From Paramarasmius palmivorus (lineage: Eukaryota; Basidiomycota; Agaricomycetes; Agaricales; Marasmiaceae): a stretch of 64,000 bases of DNA. Below the pieces are notes generated by a model. That model was not told where the DNA came from. It saw nothing but the letters and a program-made list of their open reading frames with translations, and ran no database searches. The translations under genes and the position numbers were made by a program. The stretch is taken from NCBI GenBank assembly GCA_037176845.1, contig JAYKXP010000008.1, forward strand, positions 496,001-560,000, read 5' to 3'. This document shows, piece by piece, positions 14,165 to 25,602 of the stretch. Within the stretch, counting starts at the first letter, position 1; each line of letters begins with the position of its first letter.

Positions 14165-14521
14165 ACGGTAACATTCCCTTCCTTGCATATCGAACTTTTT
14201 TGTTGCTTTATAACGACCATCTACATGCATTGCACATTGTTATTCCTAGCTACCATTCCGGCTGTCATTCGTTTCTCTGTTCTCTCGTTTACATTACTGT
14301 TTTGAACCTGGACTTTTATATTAGGACAGGAAGGACTTGCATCTATATAACTATCGTTATTATTTCCAGAGTATCTTTAGTGTACATACGTCGTACTGAT
14401 ACTTATGATTCGAATACGAGCGGCTGTTACAAGTATACAAATCTCGCGCGTGCTTTGACGCGAACTCTTTGCACTCTATCCATGAAGTGAAGCACGCGTT
14501 ATCCTCAGATCACCCTTTCAA
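14165..14521. other. Intergenic region before MED17
   Basis: The 357 bp hold the 3' flank of the membrane-protein gene and the MED17 promoter. It is AT-rich with no convincing coding sequence. Confidence 0.4.
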
Positions 14522-16842
14522 ATGGAAGATTCCTCTCACTGGAAGCAAACCAAGCTCTCCCTCGAACGACCCTACAAAAATGATAACGGAGAACATTTGC
14601 CGACTCTACTTGATATCACAGCAGAGGGAGAGCTGATCTATGAACCGTATGTCAATACTACCATCGCAGACACTAGCCTTATCTTGAGAACATAGGAAGG
14701 AATCCCGTGCTAAAACCTTGGGCGACAATCTTCGTCGAATATTTACTGAACGAGGTGCAGACTTTTTCGAGCAGAATCCTCCAGGATTCCTCGAGACCGG
14801 CGTTCTACGGTCTTCAGAACCTAAAGAACAAGCAAATGAAGCAGATGAAGACGATAGCGATGAGGAAAGTGGTGAAAGCAAGCCCATGACAGTAGACGAA
14901 TTGTTCAAAATGCGTATGGAGATCATACCCCATCTCTAGTATGTTGCTAGTTCTCGCTTCAAATAATTCAAAGTTACTGAGTGCCTTGGGTAGCATCGCA
15001 CATGGAGAACTCAGCCATGCTCGAGACCTTCTCAGTCTCATCCTCTCTTCCGCCAACCCCACAGCATCCAATACAGATCTCACTAGTCTCATTCCAGCTC
15101 TCAGACCATCACAACCCAGCGAACCGAGTCAACCTCAACCTTCCAAACCCACTCTTTCAGCTACAATCGTCACCAAACCACCACCCATCATACCTCTACA
15201 AGCATTCAACGCACCAACTCGTCATTGGAAGCAAAGATGAAGCCCTCAGAGACGCTTCGGAAATATTCAGAACAGCGGCAGATCGTATGGAACGTACTCG
15301 GCTGCGTAACGAGCGTTATTGGGTCGATGCGTTAAGGATACGACGAGGGAATTGGGGGTTAACACCTGCTCCGCTTCCTTTTGGTGCTCCTACGGGAAAG
15401 GGAGCAGATAAAACCACGAAGGATTTCGTTATTTCGTATGGGTTGGAAGAATGTGTGTGTTCTATTTCTTGGGTGCAGTAGAGTGGGATATTGACATCAC
15501 ACATAACAAAAGCACCACCAGCCTTTAGAAGACGAGCAGTCGCACAAATGTCCTACACAGGTCACCCGGACAACTTGGTGTTTCCTCACAGGCAAAATAC
15601 TCGGCTTCGGATTGGTGTCACATCCACGCATGCAGATGGTACTCGTGTTGTGGCGTACAATGATACTTCTGAACTCCCAGAGCAAGAAGGGTCTCTGGAA
15701 ATTCTCAAGATCGCTCAACGGGAAGTGATTGAACAAGAGATTTTTGCTCAGATTGGCAAGGAAGCAGGAACACTCCCGACTGCTTCGGCAAGAGTCTCAG
15801 AGAGGCTAATACATATCGACGCGGCGCAGAATACTGAGCTGACATTTGAATTGGTGGGACCTTTTCTGTATGTTTCATCCCTGAGCTAACAAATGCTTTT
15901 AGATTGATAACAAAACATCAGCTTCGGAAGCAGTCAACACCCTTGATCAGGCGAAATGCGATTTTATCTACTATTATCTACTTGCATTGTTACTTCGCCG
16001 TCACGCGTACCACAAACAGCGTCGTTTAGGCTCGGGGAGCACTGGAATACCCGCTCATAAACCTCCTACAGCTGGTGCTGTACAAGTGCAACAACAACAG
16101 CAACAGTCAGAATCGCCACCAATACTGGAACCTGTCATTCATTTATTGCAGTACCAAGTATTCTGCCGACGCGTCGAGATCGAGCTCAATGCTGCATGTG
16201 GGGCTCTGAACAAGGCCGGCATTCGGACAAGTTTGCGCTTCAATGCAGTGAAGGAGATTGGAAAGGAGTTGGTCAACCTCGTCGTCGATCAGAATAATAG
16301 GACGACAACTGTCGGTGGAGAGGCTACGCTACGCGTTGATGGGCGGTATGTGTGCATTGTATTGCTATTAAACAGCGCTGAGGATTATTGGTTTAGGTAT
16401 ACGATCCGACTCACGATGGGCTCTCCGTCACACTAACGGCTCACCTCTCTCAAGCAACGATCAACATCCTGTCTATCCCTGAACTATGCAAGCTACTCAG
16501 GGACGAGATTGAGAAGATTGTTCTGGAGAGTATTTGTACCCTTGGCAGGCAGATATGCGGCGATGTGGGTGCGGTATGGTTTGTGGACATGAATAGGTGT
16601 GTTGGGAGATGGGAAGGCTGCGTTTTGTAAGTCTCGTGCTATCTGCAAAACCTAAAACTAAAGAGGACGACAGAAACTTCCGTGTTGTGGAAGAGGAGCA
16701 CTTTGAATTTAGTTGCGTGGTGTCGAGGTTTGGGAGGAAGGGAAAGGAGCCATCTTTGGTGGAGACGTACAACCTGTCGATTGATATGCCTATACTGACT
16801 TGGGCAAAGGATGTGATTGGTCGGTCACTGCTCGAGGAATAA
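14522..16842 (+). CDS. MED17: RNA polymerase II Mediator subunit 17 (Srb4)
   Basis: MED17 is the scaffold subunit of the Mediator head. It starts MEDSHWKQTKLSLERPYK. Conserved stretches are LGDNLRRIFTERGADFFE, an acidic linker, VDELFKMRMEIIPHLY-IAHGELSHARDLLSLIL, then SKDEALRDASEIFRTAADRM, RNERYWVDALRIRRGNWGL and VIHLLQYQVFCRRVEIELNA, ending IGRSLLEE. The apparent stop at 14937 is removed by an intron (about 14939-14992). One real frame break remains near 15213, in GCACCAACTC, where LQAFNA must change frame to reach QLVIGSKDEAL; one base is in excess. A polyglutamine run (QQQQQQ) lies near 16100. Family assignment rests on domain order and the SKDEALRDA motif. Confidence 0.85.
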
Positions 16843-16988
16843 ATGGTATCTTGTTATTTTGACAACGCTGCTGCCCTAGACTAAGGTTAGCTCGTGAACA
16901 AAAACTTGACGTTTGGCATCCTCAACAGCATCCAGTGACTCATTTCGGACTCATTCATCATTTATTTCACCGTTGAAACGCCCTCCAG

Positions 16989-17015
16989 CCCGCCTTGCCC
17001 GCCTTGCCCGCCTTG
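16989..17015. repeat. 9-bp minisatellite, three copies
   Basis: Three perfect copies of CCCGCCTTG lie just upstream of the orphan-family start at 17053, in its presumed promoter or leader. Confidence 0.9.
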
Positions 17016-17052
17016 CCCCTTGCCTGCCATCTCACCGCTATCCGACATTAAT

Positions 17053-19087
17053 ATGAGTTTCAGTAACTCATCGGACTTTACCATTGAAGGCGAGAATAAG
17101 TTCAATCACGTCCATGGGGATCAAATCAACATTAGCACCCTCCGGATGGATTTACCACGTACGGAACATGACGAGGTAGGTCTAATCATAATACCGGGAA
17201 TCTAGCTGATGAAAGTTTCGCAGTTCAAATATATAAAGCGTGGAGAAATCATCGCTCTGGAAGAAATCGGATTCGTGAATGTTACTGCGTTAAAGCAAAA
17301 AGACGGCGCACTATATATGCAAGCCAGAGCTCGGAAGAAGATATACCGTATCGAGTTGGCCGACCGACGATCCAAGTTCACCGCACTCGTATATCAAGGC
17401 AGAGATGCCCGTCAGGCTTGGGAAGAAGATTTTGCAGAGTCGCGTAATAGGTCCTGTCTGTACATCTCGTGCAAAGACATTCGACTGATCCGCTGACAGA
17501 AACCCGGGCTCATGCCAACTCTTTGGGTTGAATCTCTCGAAAGTACCGATGTTGATTTTTCATCACGGTGGGAGTTCTTTCAATTACGGCCCTAGATCCT
17601 GCATGCGATACATTCACAGACCTAGTTCCGCTAGCTCATTTCTACAAAGGTTCTTTCTGGAAGGATGTCTACCTTGCATGGTTAATGGTCTGACCCGAAC
17701 CGTCGTTCATTTCGGGCTCACGCTCATATCTTGTTCTCAAGCGACAATTAGGTTGCGATTGGTTCGCCATATGGATGGATGCCAGCACAGGTGTGCTCTG
17801 TAGTGGACCTAGGGGCCCATGGCCCGCACTGGTATCTGGTATGCCCGTGAGATATGCTCTTGATATAAAAGTTCCCCCCGCGGTAGACATGCTCGACGAT
17901 ACCAGAGCTTTCAACTTTTTCCGCCAATTCAAGGAGATAGGCCTTGCACCTATACCTTGCGGAATGCGTATATTGGTGTCATTTTCGCTGCGAAGTCATC
18001 GACTTGCTCCAACAAAACAGAGACGAACAAAAGGTGCTTTTTGAGGATTGGGACTGGGAGGAACAACTCTGTCACACTTTTCCGGGGATGACGTACGAAC
18101 GATTGGTTGATGCTATACCTCAGTGGCGTTTTGACGCTATCTATTGCGCATCACTAGATGTTATTGCAAGATTGTCGCAAGACGCCGAATCGTTATGGAC
18201 ATGGGATTCGTCGAATGGTCTCCTTGACAAGAAAATGGCCAGAGATGGGTTGACGCGGTGAGTTTGGACTTTGCACTTCCAGAGGTTCCCAACACCGTTA
18301 CAAGACCTACTACTCCCTTGCTTAGTTACACATTGGCTTGCTCCGATGGGCATAGATTGATCCTTCGGGCCAAATTCGATCCGGAGCGCATGATGGCCTA
18401 CGCTGCGTTATACCAATTTGTATGCTTTGAGGAGTTCGAGGAGTACTTCGGTACGTTCTCAAGCTACATACTACACACGACAACGGATTCACGGGACATT
18501 TCTCGGCGCCAGTCATCAATCCAACTCTGCTTGTGCTTAGAGTCCTTTCAGGAGAATACAATTGCCCCCTAGGTTGTTCAAAACCATGCCATGATCCACC
18601 CCTTTCACCCACCCATCTACCTTTTTGTTTATCCACCGCCAGTGACCATATCCGAAATCATATCGTGGTTAAGTGGACAGACCCGCTCCCACTTCTGGTC
18701 CTTGGATGAGCACGGTCAATCCGAGATGACAGAAGAGGAGCTTGATCTCTGGGCCGTTCCAGTATTAGCTACAACCACGAACAGTGAGTTCGAGCTGCTT
18801 ACATGGCCTAAGAGCTTCCGCAACAATCTCCTTGATTGGCAAGTTGCGCACGGGTTTGATCCCACTACCGCCGACTTCATACGAGAGATAGGATTGCCTG
18901 AGTTCGAGATGACTAGTAACAAGGCAACAGAGCATCGTCAAGAAACTGTTGAACCAGGTAGGATCGCTAATCATGAAGTTGTGTACGACATGTTGAATGA
19001 GTCAACTCCTTTCCCAGAAGAGCAGTATCCAGTAATTCGTGGTGGGAGGCTGTAGTGGGGTCAGGGATCAGTGCGTGTATGATATGA
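17053..19087 (+). CDS. Orphan Agaricomycete family protein, copy A (two frame breaks; possible pseudogene)
   Basis: I do not know a function. The start MSFSNSSDFTIEGENKFNHV precedes domains shared with copy B at 23-25 kb: RGEIIALEEI, KFTALVYQGRDARQAWEEDF, QLFGLNLSKVPMLIFHH, CDWFAIWMDASTGVLCSGP, VDMLDDTRAFNFFRQFK and the tail SHFWSLDEHGQSEMTEEELD. Compared with copy B the frame breaks near 17940 (FFRQFK to LAECVYWCHF) and near 19024. After the second break the frame used by copy B continues as SWWEAVVGSGISAC to a TGA at 19085-19087, whereas the local frame stops at 19055. The gene keeps its exon pattern, so it is either young in decay or affected by sequence errors. Confidence 0.6.
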
Positions 19088-19205
19088 GCAAGTCCCTTGG
19101 TTTCAGTGATCATTTGTCCCTCGGAGATTGTACTCGGGTATCCGTGTATTGTATCAGCCAATGGCTATGAAGTTCTATGATAATATAGTCCATGCATCAA
19201 AGCAT

Positions 19206-20746
19206 CTATTCCTCCTCTTCCTCAGGTACGCTTTCCAAGGAAGACTTGCTCTGAGCCTCCTTCGCGGCACGTTCCTGCTCCTTTTTCAAACTCGGCTAAA
19301 GTAGGATTAGCTTTCTCCCATAACTTTAGCGCAGTTTCATACGCCTCCCAAACTAATGTCCCTGCTATCTCTCCCCCAAACTCGTTATCCCTGGGTAGAC
19401 TTCTACCTTCCTCTTCCTTGGCCTTACCCTTCCCTTTCTCGTCTACTTTCTCATCCTTCTCGTCAGGCATCGGAGGTGGCGGCACTTTCAACCCAACGAC
19501 GGATGCACATTCGGCATACAGAGCACCTGGTTTTAACACCTCTTCTGGCACTTCCGTCACGCTTTTATCAATGAGCGAATCTGTGGTTTTTTCTTCCTTT
19601 GAAACCGACGTCGACAAAAGTTTGAAAGGGGTAGGCAGGAAGAGTACGTGGAGGATCGATTGTATGGACGAGAAGGGTGCTTTAGTAAGGATTCGTACGA
19701 CGGGATAAAAGGTAATGTATCTGTGCGATTCACAAGTCAGTACCGAGAGATTGTGGATGAAGAAAGAACCAAACTTACATCAGTAGACCAACCCAGAGGA
19801 TACGGTCTGCAGTGCCTATCCCAAGCATTCGTCCTAGAGTATCCGACCTACTGATACCCGGGGAGACAGTTACTGCGACAATATTGGACTTTTGACTCTT
19901 TGCGCTCACGACCGGCACAGAGGTAGAGCCAGCCTGTGCCTTGGGCATTTGAGCAGATGGAAGAGCATCTAGGATGCGTTGTAGATGGCGTGTGAGGATG
20001 ATTATTCGAAGTGAACGAAGGCCTTCCTGGTAAAAGAGTGATGATGATGCCTTTGGTGGTGGTGGATTATCTTCTGAAGGTTCGGTGAAGGTAGGAAAGA
20101 GATTGGAATAGAATGACGCGGGATTGGGTACTGCGGCAGCCGCTGCGTAGAAACGATTCACTACGTTGATGATACGAATGTCGCGTTCGGCCGGGGCTGT
20201 TAGAAGACATGGTAGAAGTAGTGTCGTTAATAGGAAAGTGGCCAGAGAGCGTCTGTCCCTCTGCTCCTGTATCTCCTTTGCACCCTGCTTTGAAACAATT
20301 CTGAACGTCCCTAGAGTCTCGTATTCGTGGGCAAAGACTAGGGCATCCAACCTCTTGTCGTCCCCCTTCAAAAAGCGTTTAGAAAATGCTTGAATTGAAG
20401 CCGGTGAATCCAGGTCGCATTGCTCGGCGTATATGAGCTCGTTATTCGTGGTCGACCGCAATAGGTCAATAATAGTAGATATGCCTGTAGATGATACCGG
20501 AAACGGTGTCAAAGCGATGATATGTGCTCCTCGTTCTGCAAGCTGCTGAAGTAGAGTGAGGCCGAGTGGGGTGAATCCGCCAGTTATGAGTATGACTCTG
20601 GCATGAAGGTCCCTCTCCCTGTTCGTTTTCCGTCCTTGAGAGAATGCATAGAGAGCATATATTGAGGCGACTGCGACGACGATGTGAACGGTGTACTGGG
20701 TTGGGAAATATTTTGTAGTGACGCTGGCCAGGACATGGAGGACCAT
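19206..20746 (-). CDS. DUF1776-like, SDR-fold membrane protein
   Basis: The protein starts with a hydrophobic helix (YTVHIVVAVASIYALYAF) and then a Rossmann-type core: ARVILITGGFTPLGLTLLQQ, AHIIALTP, CDLDSPASIQAF, RLDALVFAHEYETLGTF, RDIRIINVVNRFYAA. This resembles short-chain dehydrogenases, but I do not see a clear YxxxK pair, as in the fungal DUF1776 family. After an intron the C-terminal exon has LKPGALYAECASVVGLKVPP and an acidic tail. A missing base in the T-run at 19282-19286 shifts the frame; restoring it gives an ending KSSLESVPEEEEE with stop at 19206. It shares an 83 bp promoter gap with CCT8. Catalytic activity is doubtful. Confidence 0.68.
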
Positions 20747-20829
20747 GGCCGACGCGGACGAGTGTTCGAGAATAATTTGCGAGTCACGACTTTGCCAAAT
20801 ATTGCCTGCTCTTTCTTCCTCCCAAAATC
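20747..20829. promoter_or_regulatory. 83-bp bidirectional promoter, DUF1776-like / CCT8
   Basis: Only 83 bp separate the two divergent start codons, so both 5' leaders and the core promoters must lie here or overlap the genes. No TATA box is evident. Confidence 0.6.
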
Positions 20830-22898
20830 ATGTCGCTCAAAGTACCAAAGGCCAACAATATCCAGCTCTTCAAAGAGGGTTACAAGGTATTATTTATTTC
20901 ATTTTCAAAGATGGATAGCTGATCAATCGTGAAAGCACCTTCAAGGGCTCGAAGAAGCTGTACTGAGAAATATTCAAGCAGTCAACGAGCTATCTGATCT
21001 TGTTAGAACGAGTTTTGGCCCAAATGGCGCGTCGTTTATCTCTTCTGTTCTTCATCTGCCTCTAATCTTGTTCTTTGACATGTATAGGACGAAACAAGCT
21101 TGTCATCAATCACCTAGGACGTTTGTTCGTTACAAGTGACGCGGCCACAATTATTCGTGAAGTCGAAGTCGTGCACCCCGCTGCAAAATTGCTCGTAATG
21201 GCTTCGCAGGCTCAAGAAGCAGAGGTAGATTTTAGGAAAACTTTTACCTTAGCCGTGATGCTGACGGATTATCCAGATGGGCGACGCAACGAACATGGTC
21301 ATCATCCTTGCTGGTGAACTGCTGAAAAAATCAGAACAACTCCTCATAATGGGTCTACATCCGAGTGAGATTATAAAGGGATACGAGTTGGCAGCCACAA
21401 AAGCGTTGGCAGAGCTTGAAAGTAAGTTTTCGGCGTTCTGGCACTCTTGAAATCGATCTCACCACGATCTACTATTTGCAGAACTCTCTACATACACCTT
21501 GCCCACACCTTTAACACATTCCTCACTCAGTGTTGCTCTGAAACCTGCTATCGCGTCTAAACAATATGGATTCGAAGACACCCTCTCATCACTCGTTGCC
21601 GAGGCCGCGTTGGCTGTCATGCCTCCAAACCCCAAAAATTTCAACGTCGACAATGTACGAGTAGTTAAGATTATGGGTGGCAATCTTTCAGCTAGCAAAG
21701 TCATTCTGGGTATGGTGTTTGGGAGAGAGCCCGAAGGTGATTAGATACTTCGTATTCATCCAACTACTCACCACCAATTCATCCAGGTACCATCAAAAAG
21801 GTCACCAAGGCCAAAGTAGCAGTTTTCACTTCTGCACTCGACATTACACAGACCGAGACCAAAGGAACAGTGCTCATCAAGAATGCAGATGAGATGCTCA
21901 ACTTTACACGCGGCGAAGAGAAGCACCTCGAAAAGGCATGATACGTTTACACGGCCCTTCTGACACTGTTTCTGAGCCTTAGAATCCAGATTTTCAAGGA
22001 AATTGCTGACTCTGGTGTCAAAGTCATAATAGCAGGTTCATCTGTCGGCGATCTCGCATTGCATTACCTCAACCGGTTCAACATCGCTGTTCTCAAAGTT
22101 CTCTCCAAATTCGATCTACGCCGTGTCGCTCGTGTCGTCAATGCCACACCTCTAGCCAGAATTGGTGCCCCGACACCGGAAGAGGCAGGTTACGTAGACA
22201 TCTTCGAGACGACCGAAGTCGGTGGTGACCGTGTCACAATACTCAGGCAGTTGGCACCGGGTGAAGAGGGCTTCGACCCGACGAAGGGCGAGCGCACCAA
22301 GACTGCGACGATAGTGCTTAGGGGTGCAACGGCAAATAGGCTCGATGACCTCGAGCGAGCAGTTGATGATGGTGTGAATGTCATCAAGGGATTGTTGAAA
22401 GATGGCCGGATGGTGCCAGGTGCTGGTGCAACTGAGCTCGAGCTAGGAAGAAGAGTAGAGATCTATGGAAGTGGATTGAAGGGTCTAGTCCAGCATGCGG
22501 TGAAGAGGTATGCTACTGCTTTGGAGGTTATCCCGAGAGTTCTCGCAGAAAACGCTCTCGGAGGCCGAGAGGGCAACGAGGTGGTCAGTAAGTTATGGGG
22601 TAAGCATGAGGGTGAAAAGGGCAAAGGTGGCGGTGAAGTCTGGGGTGTTGACGTTGAGGTCAGTGCTACCTCGATTTTAGATGAACTCGTATTGACTCGT
22701 AGTAGGCTGAGACGGACGGAACCCTCGATGCCAACGCGCACAAGATTTACGACACTCTCACTGTCAAATCTTGGGCAATACGGCAAGCCACAGAGGCTGC
22801 TGTTGCGGTGCTCAGTGTTGATAGCATTATCATGAGCAAACCTGCGGGCGGTCCCAAGATTCCACAACAGAGTGGTAACTGGGATGACGATGATTAGT
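20830..22898 (+). CDS. CCT8: T-complex protein 1 subunit theta (chaperonin CCT8)
   Basis: CCT8 is one of eight subunits of the cytosolic TRiC/CCT chaperonin, which folds actin, tubulin and others using ATP. The start MSLKVPKANNIQLFKEGYK is typical. ATP-binding motifs: TSFGPNGRNKLVINHLGRLF, GDATN in place of GDGTN, and LKDGRMVPGAGATELELGRR. IIAGSSVGDLALHYLNRFN and GGDRVTILRQ match the apical/intermediate domains. The end is GPKIPQQSGNWDDDD. About seven introns; one (21936-21989) needs a GC donor. No frame break was found in roughly 550 codons. Confidence 0.95.
21936..21989 (+). other. Probable GC-AG intron in CCT8
   Basis: The donor is GAAAAG|GCATGA, the acceptor AATCCAG|ATTTTCAAG; splicing joins EEKHLEK-IFKEIADSGVKV exactly as in CCT theta. 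Reading through gives a TGA after two codons. GCATGA is not the usual GC donor, so a base error at the second position is an alternative. Confidence 0.55.
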
Positions 22899-23019
22899 GT
22901 GTTCTGTTCTCATACAGTGGTTTAGAGTATTGTAGTGATATACATCTGCTGTTAATCAAAGCTATAACTGTGTCGAAAGGGCCATACAGAAGAATGGTTC
23001 GCGGCACAACCTTTCTTCC

Positions 23020-25050
23020 TCAAAACGCGCAAGCACTAATACCTGATCCAGCAATAGCCTCCCACCATGAGCTAGCCTTCTGCCCTTCTGAGAATGGAGT
23101 GAATCTATGAAACGACGACATAGCCGATAGCTCCTTACCTGCTTCCTCGATAACCTCGATAAGAGGCCTTGCTGCTTTGAGATTCTCGAGCTCCACCAGT
23201 CCTATATCTCGCGCAAAATCGGCAGTGGCAGGATTAAAACCCTGGGCAACTTGCCAATCACGGAGAGCCGTATAGATATGGTCAGGCCATGCCCTTAACT
23301 GGACTCGAAGATTTGGGCAGGGCGTCAGTTTGGGAACATCCCAGCGCTCCAGTTCATCTTCAGTCATTTTGGATTGACCGGCCTCATCCAAGGACCAAAA
23401 ATGGGAGTCAGTATGTTCATCCATCCAGGAAATTATTTCAGCAGCAGTCGCGAACGTCAATGGGTAGAGAAAGAGGTAGATGGGTGGCCGAATTTGGGAT
23501 ATTTCGCTGTCGCCGTCAGCCCTGGAAGTTGGATTGTAACGATGATCTCCACTTGACTGTAGGGTTAGTGGTCTTGGTCTAATAACTATAGAAAGTTAGC
23601 GCTACGTGTTGTATGTGATCGGTGAAAATGTACCAAAGTAGTTTTCATTTCCGAGATCCTCAAAACATCGTGTAAATTGTGATAACCAACTGTGGCCTAT
23701 TCCTTCTTCGAGATCGAAGCAAGCTACAACTTTAACTTGCCGTCCATTGAAGGGATCTAGCGTGAAGCTGAGATACATATCAGTAGAAGTTCTGAAATAC
23801 ATTCGAGACCTCAATACTGACCGTGTCAATCCACTTCCAACGAGTTTTCTGTCAATAACCCCTTGGGTCATAGATGAATAGCTACACCATTCCCATAGCG
23901 AATCCATGTTTCGTGGCCATCTCGCCATCGCGTCCAGTGAAGTTGAATAAACAGCACCGAGATGTAGTCTGGGCATCGTATCGATCACTTGTTCGTACGG
24001 TATACCCGGAAAGAAGGCTCCGAGATCATACTGTTCGTCCTCTACTACCTCAGGCGTACGTTTATCCGGGTGCAATTGTATGACCACCTCATCTTCTAAG
24101 ACATGCCGATACGCAGATTCTACAAGCCAACGATGCAAGGCTCTGAAGTTGAATTTCCGGAAGAACTCGAAGATGATTTTGTCATCGAACATATCGACGG
24201 TGGCAGGGACAGTAATTTCAGTGAGCTCATCGCCCGAGACGCTTCCACCACATAATGGAATAACGCCAGGTACATCAGGCCCACTGCAGAATACACCCCT
24301 GTTTGTATCCATCCATATCTGGCTCCAGTTACATTTCAGCTGTCGCTACAGAACAACAAAGATGAGTATTCAATCGCAGATAAGCTTTAACTTCACTCTG
24401 ACCATTAAACATGACGCATAGCTGTCCTTCCAAAAAGAGTCTTTGTAGAATTGTTCCAGCGGAGTCAGATCTACCACAAAGTTACATTCAACAAGGCTTA
24501 TCATGTAGAGTTCGAGACTCACCATGATGGAAAATTAGCATCGGTATTTCTGAGCGATTTATGCCAAAGAGTTGACACGCGCCTGGATCCCTGTTGACTA
24601 TTGGTAAAGAATATATTCAAACATAGAAGAAGCAACCTAGTGCGTGAATGTCGCTGAAAGTCTTCTTCCCAAGCACGACGAGCATCTTCTCCTTCATATA
24701 AGACCGCAGTAAACATGGGTTGTTGACCAAACAGTTGGATGCTGTACGTCTTGCTTCTGTATACGTCTCGCATATACAATGAACCTCCTTTCCACTTCAT
24801 TTTGGTGACATCCATAGTGTGGATCTCCTTCAAGCTGATGACATGCCCTCGTATTATGTATTCAAACTACCACTCTCGCTGATCAGCCGTGGACCCTACA
24901 AGATTCATAAGAGTTTGGGCTCACCTCATCATACTCTGTGCGTTCCGTAGCTATCTGACTCTTGAACTCGATATTGTATTGATCCCCATGGACGTGGTTA
25001 AAGGTATTTTTGCCTTTGATAGTGAAATGCGAAGAGTTCTCGAAGCTCAT
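23020..25050 (-). CDS. Orphan Agaricomycete family protein, copy B
   Basis: This is the paralogue of the gene at 17 kb, in opposite orientation. It starts MSFENSSHFTIKGKNTFNHV and continues EYDE after the first exon, then KGGSLYMRDVYRSKTYSIQL, FTAVLYEGEDARRAWEEDF, QLFGINRSEIPMLIFHH, WMDTNRGVFCSGPDVPG, MFDDKIIFEFFRKFNF, NYFGTFSPI and the tail SHFWSLDEAGQSKMTEDELE, LRDWQVAQGFNPATADF, ending SGISACAF. Copies A and B share exon order and most motifs but are well diverged. Proteins of this layout recur in Agaricomycetes without known function. I see no domain with a proven biochemical role, no signal peptide and no membrane helix. Confidence 0.68.
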
Positions 25051-25602
25051 TTCTGTCGTTCAACGGTAGCAGGCTCAGGATGGTGGTAACAGGGCAAAGT
25101 GTGCTCAACAACGCAAGTTGGGGCTGTGTGACAGACACGGAACGTTGTAAACTGCCAACATTAAGTTTGATGCCAAAAAGCTGCCAAATTCTGGGGCATG
25201 CCTATGCCGTGAATATGCAAAAGGCGAGCTGTAGGACTCTGAGCGGATTGGCACATTGTTATACTTGGTACGAGCGGAAACTAGGCGAGACGTCAAATGT
25301 CCATGATTAGTAGAGATTTGGGAACTTTGACGCACGAAAGCTCTGCTATCCAATCAATGTGCACCCCAGTACGACCCAAACGCACGAGTATGTTGCCAGT
25401 GTCTAGAATGCACTCTCCAGCGGAGTCGGCGGTTCCTAAAATTTGAAGCATTGCATGACAATGGTGGTAAGAGCTAGCAAAGCGCATGACGGGCGCTTAA
25501 AGTCACTTCCGGCTTGGGATGTTCATGTAGTCAATCTTATTGAGCCCTAGTACTGGCGACGCAAGAACATATATATGTACATTGAGTTGAATAATGGACC
25601 TT
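25051..25602. other. Intergenic region between orphan copy B and the Suz12-like gene
   Basis: 552 bp: promoter side of copy B and 3' flank of the Suz12-like gene. I see no conserved coding sequence or repeat. Confidence 0.4.

Noticed and set aside
14930..14995. Apparent frameshift in MED17 after MRMEIIPHL
   Set aside because: An intron with donor GTATGT and acceptor GGTAG joins PHLY to IAHGELSHARDLL in frame, so no error is needed.
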